A DNA stretch of 64,000 bases from Ricinus communis (lineage: Eukaryota; Streptophyta; Magnoliopsida; Malpighiales; Euphorbiaceae). The position numbers and the translations under genes are program-made. Location: positions 20,894,001 through 20,958,000 of the forward strand of contig NC_063257.1 of assembly GCF_019578655.1 (NCBI RefSeq), in the 5' to 3' direction. Shown here one piece after another: positions 1-11,696 of the stretch (positions are counted from its first letter, which is position 1; every line of letters starts with the position of its first letter). The notes under the pieces are model-generated. The model ran no database searches. It saw only the letters and a program-made list of their open reading frames with translations, and was not told where the DNA came from.

Positions 1-2
1 AT

Positions 3-770
3 GTTAGGGAAGTGCATTCTTTTCTAGGACATGCAGGATTTTATTGCAGATTTATCAAGGATTTCTCCAAAATCGCTTTGCCATTGACAAATTTATTGCA
101 AAAAGAAGTTCAATTCGAGTTTGGGAAAGAATGCAGAGAGGCGTTTGTAAAACTCAAAGATTTTTTGACAAGCACACCTATTATTCAACCACCTAGATGG
201 GATTTACCTTTTGAAATCATGTACAATGCAAGCAATTATGCAGTGGGAGCAGTTCTAGGGCAGCGGATTGAGAAGAAAAGTCATGTCATCTATTATGCTT
301 TCAGGACGTTAAATTTTGCACAATGCAATTACTTCACGACAGAAAAGGAGCTTTTATCAATTGTCTTTGCTTTGGATAAATTTTGATCTTATGTGCTTGG
401 TTCTAAAGTTATTGTTTATTCTGATCATGCAGCTTTGAAGTATCTTTTAGCAAAGAAAGAATCAAAATCAAGGCTAATTCGGTGGATTTTGCTTCTTCAA
501 GAATTTAACTTGAACATCAAAGATAGAAAAGGAGTGGAAAATTCTATTATGGACCATTTGAGTACGTTGATAAGGGAAGAAGATGACCTATCTTTCAATG
601 ACAACTTTCCTGATGAACATTTGTTCCAACTCAAAGGTATGATTCCTTGGTACGCAGACATGGTAAATTACTTAGTCACAAGAAAACTACCTCATTGTCT
701 TAATAAGTATAGGAAGGCAAAGATAAAGAGTGAGTCTAAGTATTATGTTTGGGATGAGCCCTTCTTATAG
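3..770 (+). pseudogene. pol fragment: reverse transcriptase C-terminus and RNase H (Athila type)
   Basis: The frame is open from base 3 and begins with the RT-connection motif VREVHSFLGHAGFYCRF. RNase H follows, with DASDYAVG-type sequence at about 210-250, TTEKELL at about 340 and [10 protein letters not shown] at about 418-447. The first catalytic Asp position reads Asn (MYNASNYAVG), and the usual ADHLSRL ending reads MDHLSTL. Two in-frame stops interrupt the frame: TGA at 384-386 inside RNase H and TAG at 768-770 just before integrase. The same frame continues into the integrase, so these are point nonsense changes in one polyprotein. The altered catalytic residue and the two stops make it non-functional. 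Confidence 0.85.
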
Positions 771-1592
771 AAATTTTGTTCCGATCAAGTGATTAGGAGA
801 TGTGTGCCTGAAAATGAATTCCAATCTATTTTAACCTTTAGCCATGATTATGCAAGTGGAGGACACTTTGGACCTAGACGGACCGCTAGGAAAATCTTAG
901 ATTGTGGTTTATATTGGGAAACTTTGTTTAAAGATGCATATCAATTTTGCAAAAGTTGTGAGAGATGTCAAAAAGTAGGAGCACTAACTCGAAAGAATGA
1001 AATGCCTCAAGTTTCGATTTTCATCTGTGAAATATTTGATGTGTGGGGAATCGATTTTATGGGTCCTCTACCCTCTTCTTGTGGTTTTTCATATATACTT
1101 TTGGCTGTAGATTATGTATCAAGATGGGTGGAAGCTAAAGCCACCAGAACTGATGATTTTCAAGTTGTTGTAGGTTTTATCAAGGCTAACATCTTTAACA
1201 GGTTTGGAATTCCAAGAGCAATCGTCAGTGACCAAGGAGCTCATTTTTGCAATAGATCGGTTGCAGCCTCGATGAAAAAGTACGGAGTAAATCATAGAAC
1301 AGCCACCACATATCATCCTCAAACTAATGGACAAGCCGAAGTTTCCAATAGAGAAGTTAAATCCATCTTGGAAAAAATGGTAAATCCAGGAAGAAACGAT
1401 TGGAGCCTTCATTTAGATGATGCTTCTGCCTCCTCCACCCAAACACCTAACATCCACCGATCATGGTACGCCTTAAGACTACCGCTCGAAAGAGAACCTC
1501 TACCCGACGGTGAAGTAAAAGGACATCCTCCAATCCCGGCGACGCGACTGCCGTACCTCAACCCAAACCTAGCGAAGCAGACCCCCCTTTAG
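771..1592 (+). pseudogene. pol fragment: integrase, C-terminus replaced
   Basis: This integrase is in the same frame as the RNase H upstream. The zinc-binding region lies at about 840-975 with the pattern H-x7-H...C-x2-C ([10 protein letters not shown], then CKSCERC). The core shows all three acidic residues: GIDFMGPLP (first Asp), VSDQGAHF (second Asp) and [10 protein letters not shown] (Glu). Homology stops after about 1420. The expected stretch LWAYRT and the C-terminal domain are missing, and the frame runs into proline-rich sequence that belongs to the next ORF. This suggests a deletion joining integrase to the downstream gene. With the stops upstream it cannot be made as an active enzyme. 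Confidence 0.85.
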
Positions 1593-2781
1593 ACGTGATT
1601 GTCGTTCCTCAACCCAACCCTAGCGAAGCAGATCCCCCTTCGGAGACGACAACAGTACCTCAAGATTCTAACGCGACAGTTTCACCCGAAATCGATGAAA
1701 CCACAGCCCCGCCCACTGCCGATGCAACAGTTCGTCCAGAAAAAAACAACAGCAGCCGCTCGGGACGACGGCAAAATCACATTTAGGCGAACTCGCCTAG
1801 GGAAAGGGAAAGCTGTACTACCACCATCGGAAGCCAAATTGATTGGATTTTTGAAATTCACTACCAAAGCCCGAAAGGATAGGTATGCTGATGTTCGAAC
1901 GCGAGCGATTTACCCAGGTAAGTATGTCGACACTCATTCTCTTAAAAAACTGGATATAAAATAGGATTTCGATGCTTTGATAGCTAGCATGTGGTGGAAA
2001 ACCTTAGTGACTGTTAGATACCCCACATTTGTTGAATTGATTAGAGAATTCTACACAACCTTTTAGTTCGAAACACTAGAGAATTTCATATTTGATAGTC
2101 CTGGAGTTGTGCGATATCGACTCATAGGCAATGAATTTAAGCAATCCATCACTGAATTCAATTTGGCCCTAGGATTTATTGACACTGAATTTTCTCTAAC
2201 CAATCAATATAAGAGCTCTGCCATAGATTTTGTTGATAATTTTGATCAAGCAAAACTCTGAAAGATCATGTCTTCTAACCCCATGGAATTATGATCCTAG
2301 CAACTCTAAAGGTAGGTATCTTAATAAACCTGAATGGGTTTACATGCAATGATTTCTAGCATTCAGCTTTTCTGGTAGAAAAGACACAGCAAATGTATGT
2401 AAAAAAGCTAAACTTTATTTTATTTGGTCCATGTTGCATAAAAACATAATCAATTTGGGTTTTTGGTTGGCTTCACAGTTCAAATTTGTGCTGACTTGTA
2501 AAAAAAATTTATGTTTAGGCTTTTTAATTACTTATTTGGCTGTTCGCCTTCAATTGCTTGATCTCGATAATACTAACTTACATATTGCTTGTGAGATGGA
2601 ACCATTGGACATCGCCTGTTTGATGAAGATGCATGTGCTTGTGGAGCATAATAGGGTGTACTCTTTCCAAAAGCCTTCTCCGCACGGTCAAGGCGATCCT
2701 CCAAGATCTAGGAAACGATCTTACCCAATAAGCAGTCTTCGTGATCCAGAGGATTCCACTGAACCAGATTTTGAAGCTTGA
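1552..2781 (+). pseudogene. Extra ORF downstream of pol (plant Athila-like element, Transposase_32-type)
   Basis: This is a decayed ORF found downstream of pol in many plant Athila-like elements and often labelled a putative plant transposon protein. An acidic, Pro/Thr-rich N-terminal part contains two copies of a 17-residue unit built on VPQPxPSEADPP (DNA repeats 1556-1589 and 1607-1640, period 51 bp). The conserved part begins near 1870 with RYADVRTRAIYPGKYVDTHSL and continues through a segment reading VRYPTFVELIREFYTTF and ITEFNLALGFID. Stops occur in the conserved frame at 1962-1964, 2064-2066 and 2259-2261, and the last part (2431-2781) is in another frame. The family name is from memory. 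Its role in the element is unknown; some authors compare the position with env. Confidence 0.6.
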
Positions 2782-4309
2782 TTGGACAAGATGGAATGAA
2801 AAATTTCAAAGATGGGGAGAAATTTAGACGCCTTGATGAAACACTGGGGAGTTCAACCCCCTTGCCCACCGTCACCATAGACTACTCCATCCAAGTGGCT
2901 CACGAAACAAGGGAGTACCACATCTCTTTTCATTTATTTTGAGAGCCATTTTCTTTTTGATACATCGAGGATAATGTATAGTATAGTTGTGGGGGAGGAT
3001 AATCACATGATCTCTTTTTGAAAATATCTTTTTATGCTTACAATTAGGTATGCTTTAATGTGCTACTTTTTCTTTTGCAACCTTGAGTTTTATTTTGATA
3101 ACCTGGAATACCATGTAAGTTAAGAAAATATATTTTTGGTTTGAATTTCAATGCATGAAAGGGGATAAGCATGATTAGTGTTTCTTTAAAACTATCTGAA
3201 GGTATCTCATTAGTTTATTGATTGAAAAATGCACAAGACTTGATACAAATATGAACATTCAAGTGAGCTTTTGAGCCTTAGAGCAGTTCATTATATTTTG
3301 CTCTGATTGTTTTTTATGAGTGTTATCAAACTAGTATGATTATTCTAGAACTTGCTTCAGAATTCATGTTGAGACCACATCTTTAGATTGATGCTTTAAT
3401 ATGATAAGGACAATTATGATTAACCTATTCTTAGACTCTTAAAAGACCTACCTTGTTGGTTTTCCTTTTAGTCAGCCACTTTGAGCCTATTTTATTTTTT
3501 CTTATTTTTAACACATGTTGTTTAACCCAAGACCTTTCGTTTGCTACCTCTATTTTTCTACTCTTGTCAAGACAAGAAGGGAAGTGTTGCATGGTACAAA
3601 TGAAACAGAGAAAAAATGAAGAAGAGACAAAACAGAAAAAAAGAAGAGGGAAAGAAAAGGAAGAAAAAAAAGTTGATATCTATTCCTTTCATAAAGAGGA
3701 GAATTGAAGAAGTATTCATCAAATATACTGAATTAAATTGTTACTCCTCACAAGTTCTCATATAAAATGTGGGAATAAATATCAACTTTCGAATTTTTTT
3801 TGTAGTATGTTTCATGGATGTGGCATAAGTTATCATGCAAGAATCTAATCCTTTTGTCTTGATTATGAAACATTTCAGCTCTTCCTTTTATCACACCCTT
3901 TCCTAAGCCCCATTACAACCCTTGTAAAGTCCCTTTGATTTTTGCATCTAATTCATGTGTAGTGGTGGAGACTTGATTCATTAGCAAGCTTATGGTAATA
4001 ACATGCTATGTTTTGATTCTAAGAGTAAATGCACCCTAAACACTTTGAGAATATTGAGTGAAGTCATGTTATGGTGTTAAGTCTCGTTGCTTTGATTTTG
4101 ATGAATTATTGAGATACCTGTTCTTTTTACAAAATTTATCCTATGAGTGTCAATCTCTTGATTGTCATTATTATTCAGCTCATTAATGTATGTTTAACTT
4201 ATTTGGTATTTGAGGAGATTAAAAGAGATGAAAGGAAGGTTAAAAGGAGAATTGGTATGTTGAATTGAGGTATGCTTGAGGACAAGCATAAATTAGGTTT
4301 GGAGAAATT
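2782..4309 (+). other. Non-coding 3' region of the Athila-type element, with polypurine tracts
   Basis: There is no credible coding sequence here. A purine-rich run with GTGGGGGAGGA lies at about 2987-2998, a layout seen downstream of the last ORF in Athila elements. A second purine run (AGGTTTGGAGAAA) directly precedes the LTR at 4310 and is the likely plus-strand primer. A further A/G-rich stretch at 3595-3700 looks like simple purine-rich sequence. Confidence 0.55.
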
Positions 4310-5777
4310 TGATAGGTCACAAATAGTTATATTTATTGTGTTTAATTCCCTTGCGATTTGGTTGAACAATGTACTTAATTATGGAAATTCTGACTTAGGT
4401 GATGCAATATCAAGGATGGAGCAAAATTCAGCCTAAAGACATGTTTTAAGTCATCATTTGTCAAAAATCAAGTATTTTAGAGGAGATGCAAAAATCTGCA
4501 CAGAAGATCACTATCGACAAGGCATGACCACGTCTTACAGCCCATGAGCTCCGCAGAAATCTGTGCAGAAGACTACTGTCGACAAGGCATGACCATGCCT
4601 TGCGTCCCATGAGCTGCTGAAAGATGCGAAAGAGAGCTTCAAAATTTTCAGAGATTAATTCATGGTGGACCCATCTTTATATGATTTCCTCTATTTTTAG
4701 AAGTGCTAGATAAAGAAAACTTTCTCCCATGTATTTAGGATTTTAATTTGTTTAGATTACTCTTTATCTTATCCTTCTTTATAGGGATAAGATCATATAG
4801 GAAGTTTATTTCTTTTTTATAAGGATTCTCTTATTAGGGTTTAGGTTTTACTTCCTATATAAGGAGGCTAGTTCTACCAAGTAAAGGGGGCTGACTACTT
4901 TGAGATTAATATTCTTTTTCTTCTTCTATTCTCTACAATTATTGTGAATTCTTACTCCACCATGAGTGGCTAAGTTTTTAGTTTCTAATTCAAGAGTGAA
5001 TAAATTCCAATTGTGATTTTGTGAGGCTTTATGCATAACAGAATTCTTCTTCAATTCAAGTATTCTTTATTTCTTGTTCTTATTATTTATAAATTATTGA
5101 TATTGATTGAATTGATGACTCAACTTTGATATTGATTTTTCTATTGCTAAACTTTGAGTTTGTGATCCGTAATTGTCATGAACGATTGACACAAGTAGCA
5201 AGGAGTTGGCTCATGTGTATGTGATTGCGGCTTATTCAAATTACATAGCTTGTATGATAGGCTCTAGGGAAATAAAGGAACAAGGTTAATTCAATTGCAG
5301 TTATCTCAATTAAATAATGTTGGTTTAGTCATTCTCATTATTCTTAATGCTATTATTAAGTTGATATGGAACGCTATCGTGTCCAGTTGAATAATGGTGA
5401 GTTTTGATTTAGATGTTGGGTTTGAGTCAATTATATTAGGAGAATTACACTTATTGCACCTTTTTCGAATAAGTAGACTAAGTACTTGAATAGAAGAATT
5501 GATATTTTAGCCTATGATCGTGATTACAATTGGATGGAATTAGCACTCTTGAATTGGAAATTTGTTAAGATTGATTTTTATTTACTTTAATATTCAGCCT
5601 TAATTATTTTCTACTTATTTATAATTTTGATTCAAACATTCAAAATCCTCTATTTTTATCTTACTTTGAGAAGCTATCAACATTGGTTCCCTTGGGATTC
5701 GACCTGGTTTCACTATTTCTATAAGTTAGTTTAGGAAAATCAGTAATTTATTTTGAAGGGCTTCGACAACCCGTTCA
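4310..5777 (+). repeat. 3' LTR of the Athila-type element
   Basis: It starts TGATAGGTCACAAATAG directly after a purine tract and ends near CGACAACCCGTTCA, so it has TG...CA ends. Length is about 1,468 bp. A TATA-like CCTATATAAGG lies at about 4854-4864, in the position of an LTR promoter. The 3' boundary is less certain than the 5' one, because no primer site follows a 3' LTR. Confidence 0.65.
4491..4620 (+). repeat. Imperfect tandem repeat inside the LTR, unit about 65 bp
   Basis: Two adjacent copies (about 4491-4556 and 4557-4620) share the order: (A)AAATCTG..CAGAAG, CGACAAGGCATGACCA, then CCCATGAGCT. They lie upstream of the TATA-like box, so they could belong to the LTR control region (inference). 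Confidence 0.7.
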
Positions 5778-8044
5778 ATGGCTTTCTTTTAGCTCTTTAT
5801 AATGTTTCTCCGAATCTTCTCCGTATGTTTGGAAACAGCTTTTTCTTGAATCCCAAAAATATTAGCCATAAAAGTAGTGTTAGAATCACTAATATTAATT
5901 GAAGGTAAAATCTCACCTTGTCCTCCAGCAACAAGTCCTCTTGAAGTGGGTCATGCCTCATGGTAATGAGTCTCTTCGTGACAAACGATATGTCATTGTT
6001 CAAATACATCATAGTTTTGATCATAATAATCTTTATAAGTATAAAATCTCATTCATAGAAAACATTCAGATCAATGCCCTATTGTTGCAGCCGCAAATTA
6101 TAAATCTTGAAATTTTACAATATAATCTCAAAATGATTTTGATGAATCAGATGTCATTGTTTAGAATGTGTCATTGACAGATAAAAATTTATTTTGCTGT
6201 AAATTTTGTTAAACGTGCCACGTGTATAGGATACATGAAGTATCTTAATGCACCTTATTAACTTTTTAATCCAAATTAAATGTGTGTCCTTAAGCTCCAT
6301 TAACAATTTGCTTAGATGTAAATTACTAAATAGTCAATGAATATGCAAATCAAAAGAGATGATATATTAAAGTTAAAGGTAAAGCTTGAAATTAAGGAAC
6401 TAAGTTGACATTAAAAGCTAAGGATTTGAAAGAAACTAAAATTGTATTGAAAATCAAAAGAGTTATAAATATTACTGAAAAGATCAACTTGAATTTGAAT
6501 TAAAAAAAATGCTTGAAATGATAAAGTTTGATTTTCTTTTGCTGTAAAAGCTTGTAGTTTTAAGTGTTGAATATGTTGTGGAGTCCCCGTCACTTGGTTG
6601 TCCTTCGTGCATATATATAACTCTTTAGGTAATTGCTTGTTAGTGCTCTGCCAATAGTAACTTCTCCATGGAGTACATCTTCAACTGTCACTTTGTGAAG
6701 TATTAATTCATCTGCCACTTTCTTTTCTATTCAATTCTCTTCCACTTTCCTCAGCCTAACTGTTAATAACTCCCAGTTGTTCTCAATTCCCCCTAATTAA
6801 GTGACTTCCTTTTAATTAATTTAATTGATTAAATAAATTATTTTAAATAGTAAACTTAATTAATATTGAACTAATAGCTCATATATATATATATATATAT
6901 ATATAGCTAAAAGAAAATATTAAAAAAATAATGGTTTAACTACAATTTGCAATATAAAATTACTAAATTTTGACATTTGTCACCTTTTTATAAATATTGA
7001 TTTATAAAAAATAATTATTTTTTCTTTTAATCTATAATGTTAATAATAATAACTTTTTAAATTTAAATTTTTCTATGTCATTTTTTTGTTATTATTTTAA
7101 TGTATGTATTAATCTTATTTCATTTGTATATAGTATTTTTTGTTATATTATAAAATCTTGCTTTAAACTTAATTATTCCTTTAATAGATTTATTTTGTTT
7201 TTAATTTTTTTATTTACTAATTTGAGTTCATTAATGAATTTTATATTTTTTCTAAAGTTTAATTACTTTTATTTTTGATTTTACTCATTTAAATTTAAAA
7301 TTTGAATTTATCTATAGCTTTTTATAATTTTCAATGATTTTTTTATTTATTAATTGTAGAATGAAATTTTAAATATTATATAATTTCTACCTACAAACAC
7401 ATTAAAGAAGAAAAAGAAAAACTTTTTTTATTAAGAAGATACTAATGCCATTTAAATTTTTTTTAAACCGCATCAATTCTTTTTTTCCTCTCTATACTTC
7501 TATATTTTGATTTTATTTTATTTTATATTACTAAACTTTAATTAGTAACGATAATTAATTGTATTAGGTCATGCATATACCTAATTGAGATGTGATATGA
7601 TTGTATCGTGATGCCTCAAGACACGATCGATGCAGGGATTGTCGAGGGCCCGGGCTATCTGTCCCATCCAATCTCCTTCTAGATGAAGGCCCGACATGAC
7701 CCTGACAATCTCGACCTATATGTCTACAAAATTATAGCTTAAGTATTTTTATTTCTTTTTTACATTTCATAGATTCTAACATTATTAATTTTAGTTTTTA
7801 ATATTCAAATCAACAATTTATAAATTGGGTAAATAGAATCTAATTAGTTAAAACGGACTAAAATCGGCTGAAAACTAAGAGACTAGTTCAAGATCGGTTT
7901 CCTCTTAGCTAGAATGGAACTATTAGTTCCAATTCTAACTCGTAAAATTAAGATAATTTATTTTAATTAACTTTTTTATTTCTTAAGAATTGATTAGAAC
8001 CAGCTGGAATCGAAGTTGTGGACCAATTTTTTATTGTCATAATA
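5778..8044. other. AT-rich intergenic DNA without a recognisable gene
   Basis: I find no ORF with recognisable homology. A less AT-rich patch at 5790-6060 has short open frames on both strands but no family I can name; it may be a relic. An AT microsatellite lies at 6881-6904. A GC-richer island at about 7600-7720 (around GGGCCCGGG) has weak inverted symmetry but no identity that I can give. Confidence 0.5.
6881..6904. repeat. (AT)n microsatellite
   Basis: Uninterrupted AT dinucleotides, about 12 units. Confidence 0.95.
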
Positions 8045-8306
8045 TCTACTTTTATATATATTAGGATAATTATTATATTTATATTAAACTAATATAAATA
8101 CGAAATGTTTAATATATATGTGCTATTAATTATGTAATTTATGTTAGAAATTATAATAATTTAAAAAATTTATTGATATAATTATTAGATAAAGTATAAT
8201 AAATTTACTTTAAGATATGACTATAAAATTAATTTATAAATAAATATATAATTTTATTAATAAAATATTTAACTAAATTATGTGCAAAGCGCAAGTATTA
8301 AACTAG
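8045..8306 (+). mobile_element. Possible non-autonomous Helitron
   Basis: The 3' end reads TGTGCAAAGCGCA, a short hairpin (stem TGTGC/GCGCA, loop AAA), followed about 9 bases later by CTAG at 8303-8306 and then T. That is the layout of a Helitron terminus. A plausible 5' end is A followed by TCTACTTTTATATATATT at 8045. Together these give insertion between A and T and no terminal repeats, as expected for Helitrons. The body is AT-rich and non-coding. With one degenerate copy this stays tentative. Confidence 0.35.
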
Positions 8307-9811
8307 TTTTATTAATGGTAGAAATACAAAGTAAAATATATATGAAGTATATTTTTTCTTGGATTTGAATTTTTAAAAATTTTGAATTAATATTGTTTTT
8401 CGAGCCTTATTTAATTTAAATTTTATTAATAATTTGTGACTAAAAATTGGTGATTGAGAATTGTTGAAAAATATGTTTTGTATTATATTAACATATTAAA
8501 TCGAAATGCAGTTTAATTTAGAATTTAAATGTAGGTATGCATATTTGTGTGTGCAAATGCGTATGTGTATATATATTTTTTATTTTTTTGTAAAAAAATT
8601 TTGATATGCCTATAAATCTATTATTATGTTAATTACAAAGCCGAATGGTATATATTAATAATGATGAGACAACAAATTGTTAGTATATTTTATTATCTAT
8701 TTTTATTAATTATATACCATATCAATTTGTTAATATTCATAATAAATATAATAAAATAATATATTCCAAAATATTTGATTTTATTCCAACAATTATGAAT
8801 TTAAAATTTATTACCTAAAGGTGCTTACATAAGAGCCAACGCTCACAACATACAAGAAGCCCATAAGTCCATAAGAACTAATTCAAGACGAAAAGTAAAT
8901 CTAAAAGCAACACATATAAGTCCAAACCATACATAAGAAAACAACAAAAACTCTAGATTTCAAAGAACATTGTGCAGCGCCGCTCTTTACCATTGTTGCC
9001 CCTTTGCATAACCCGAAAGGGATAGAAATGCAACTTTACAATTTACTTGTGAGCTTGAAATATATCGGGTGACTCATTTTAATTCGTCAAAATCTTCAAA
9101 GTCTCAATGACATACGGGAGAGGGTGGATTAGGACTCCACCATGGCCAAGCCACCACACCCAACCAAGATCTAAAGCTCCATCACATAAGGTTGATATTT
9201 AAAATAGCAAGATGGATTTCACCTTTCTCTCCACCTTTAAAAGTCATGCCTTATAGATAGATTGAATCTATCCACAAGGCTATAACAAATGCTACAAAAC
9301 TTCATCCTCTTTAAGATCAAGATCAAAATAAGGTGATATAAGGGAAAGATTTAGTGGCAATAAGGCATGAATCCTGCAAAAATAAGAAAGAAGACTTCCC
9401 ATTAAACAATTAAGAGAACTAAACAGACTAATACAGTTAAACTAAACAACAGAGTAAAAAAGAAGAAAATGAAAGAAGGAGAAAAAAGGATCGCACGTGT
9501 TTGCCGATGATGCGCGCTATCCATATATGACAAAGTGTAGCGATCGTATCAAGTAATAAAGTGATAAGTAGAGTATAGTTCCATTGGAGACTTAATTGTA
9601 AATATTATTTTTAATCATATATTAATTTTTAGTAATTAAATGTAGGTTGGTTATAGTAATATTTAAAAGTTAACTAATGTTAAATACAAAGATTAAAAAA
9701 TTGGTGTATTTATCAAAGATAAAGCCTATTCAAGTAATGAGTCTCCCTAATAAGTTGTATACTTCATGAAATAAATAACAATTAAATCAAACCATGAGTT
9801 GAGTTGGCATT
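8307..9811. other. AT-rich intergenic DNA; possible old transposon fragment
   Basis: No gene is recognisable. Between about 8820 and 9560 the sequence is less AT-rich and mostly purine-rich on the + strand, with short runs such as GGACTCCACCATGGCCAAGCC. It could be a relic of a retroelement in reverse orientation, but no domain is readable. The last part before 9812 may be the far end of the minus-strand LTR remnant described at 12012-13046. Confidence 0.4.
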
Positions 9812-10231
9812 TGATAGGTCCAAATTATTTATATATATTTAGGATTTTTTAGTGCTTTAGTAGTATATTTTACATATATAATATGGTGAAATTAAATGTT
9901 TATACCTCACTTAAGCTTTATTATCTAATTTTAGGTAATATTAGCCAAAATAGGAAAATATGAAGAAAAATACTCAAAAATGAGCTTAATTGGACATATT
10001 TGTGTCAAGACCCAAGACCGAGACATGTGGACTTGCTAAGCATAGGGTATATGAAAATTACAAGGCTCAAGGGGACAATTTTAGTCATTTTGTATTATTA
10101 TTAAGATTTATATAAGAGTTATTGTAGGATAATATTTAGTGGATATAAGGATGCCTATAGTCTTATCTATTAGATAGACTTATCTTGAGTATACTTATTT
10201 TTAGGGGGACTTATTTAGAGGAAGACTCTAC

Positions 10232-10256
10232 TATATATATATATATATATATATAT
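10232..10256. repeat. (AT)n microsatellite within the solo LTR
   Basis: About 12 AT units near the position of the LTR TATA region. The related LTR at 27300 has only a short TATATATATC there. Confidence 0.9.
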
Positions 10257-11150
10257 CCTTGCCAACCTAGTTCTAAAGGAGGGGGAGGAGAGGTTTCTCG
10301 TATATTCTCTCTGCTACATTTCCTATCTGCATCTATCCATCATTCTTGTCTCTATAATTCTTTATAGTTCTTCATAAACACTTTAATTTAGTTATTCGTT
10401 GTTCTCTTCAGATCTAAGAAGCTTTTTAAGAAGTAGAGTGTGAGGACCAATCATCTTCCTACTTGAAGGATTTTAGATTTCAAGGGAGCTTTTATTTTAT
10501 TGTTTTTATGTCTTTCTATTTAATACCATGATAAATATGTTAGGCCACTTTTTAATAAGTGTTTAGTTTAGCTTTTTTACTTATCTATGAAGTTTGTTAT
10601 TTATTTATTTAATGAGTGATTCCTTTACCTTCGTATCTTTATTAGTTTCAGTTATTACTATTAGTTAATCATCATATTAGTTTAACAATAATAATTGTTA
10701 TAAAAATATTTAGGTCGAATGTATTAGAAACGCCATCTTTGCTTCAATCTATGTTGGTAGAAGAAACTTTTGTTGTATCATTAGTTTGAGTGGCTAAAGA
10801 AAAAGGTACATCACCATCTCATTCATTAGATCTAGACTTAAAGTAAAATAAGAGGATTACTAAGTAATTGGCAATGCTAAATACTACTTTTATCATGTAG
10901 TTTTTAACCATTTGTTGTGACAGCGTGGCCTAGAGAAGCGATTCGATGAGGGCAGGAAGTGGACGCCGAGGCAAAGATAGGATGTCTGGACAAGGAGCGG
11001 CTTCTGGCAGGCTTTTAGGATGGCATCACTCTAAGGTATGGGGGTACATGAATGCATCGAATTGCACATCGAAATGGAGCAGGGAGTGGTTCATAACATA
11101 TATAGAAAGAGTTAGAACTAATCACATTAGGCATCTTTTGGTTGTTTGGC

Positions 11151-11232
11151 TGTGGAGTTGTAGGAACTCCAAAGTTAAACATGCTTGGTTCAGAGAAATT
11201 TCTGGATGGATGACCTCTTAAGAAGTTCTCAA
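11151..11232 (+). other. 5S rRNA-like domain in the 5' LTR of Cassandra
   Basis: AACTCCAAAGTTAAACATGC corresponds to plant 5S rRNA AACTCCGAAGTTAAGCGTGC (box A region). GGATGGATGACCTC followed by AAGAAGTTC corresponds to the intermediate element and box C (GGATGGGTGACCTCCTGGGAAGTCC). These are the internal RNA polymerase III promoter parts. It is not a 5S gene: the flanks do not match 5S rRNA. Confidence 0.85.
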
Positions 11233-11617
11233 ACTCGCCAAAGGGATAAAACCGTGAGGCTAGTGGAGGTCAAAGCGGATAATATCTCATGTGATCTGGT
11301 TCTAGGTCATTACAAATGGTATCAGAGCAGGACCCCTCTAGTAGATGTGTGGTCCAAGGACGAACCAGGCAGAAGCTGGTGGGCATGTGACAGCCTGGCC
11401 TAGAGAAGCGGTCCGATGAGGTCGGGAAGTGAACACCGGAGCAAAGATATGCCTAGACAAGGAGTGACTTCTGGCAGGCTTCTAGGATGGCAGCACTATA
11501 AGGTATGGGATACATGTATGAATCAAATTGCACATCAAAATGGGGCGGGGAATGGTTCATAACATATATGTAAATAGTTGGAACTAATTACATGAGGTGC
11601 CTTTTGGTTGTTTGGCT

Positions 11618-11696
11618 GTGGAGTTGTAGGAACTTCAAAATTAAACGTGCTTAGTTTGGAAAACATTCAGGATGGGTGACCTCCTAAGAAGTTCTT
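11618..11696 (+). other. 5S rRNA-like domain in the 3' LTR of Cassandra
   Basis: This is the second copy of the same domain: AACTTCAAAATTAAACGTGC, then AGGATGGGTGACCTCCTAAG. Box C is closer to 5S rRNA here than in the 5' LTR, while box A has lost a base match (AAATTAAA for AAGTTAAG). The two copies have therefore drifted independently. Confidence 0.85.

Larger units (their letters stand above)
1..5777 (+). mobile_element. Athila-type Ty3/gypsy retrotransposon, 3' half with 3' LTR
   Basis: The window opens inside the pol region of an LTR retrotransposon. In order it shows the end of reverse transcriptase, RNase H, integrase, an extra ORF typical of Athila-like elements, a long non-coding 3' region with polypurine runs, and an LTR starting at 4310. 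The domain order RT-RH-IN places it in Ty3/gypsy. The extra ORF and the LTR start TGATAGG point to the Athila side of the family. All reading frames are broken, so the element is dead. Its 5' half lies outside the window, so no LTR pair or target duplication can be compared. Confidence 0.85.

Noticed and set aside
5797..6177. Possible exon remnant on either strand after the first LTR
   Set aside because: No family could be named and frames are short; left as intergenic.
10946..11403. Two plus-strand open frames
   Set aside because: They lie inside Cassandra LTRs and the 5S-like domain, which are non-coding.
11151..11696. True 5S rRNA genes
   Set aside because: Only the internal promoter half matches; both copies sit inside Cassandra LTRs and lack the 5S ends.
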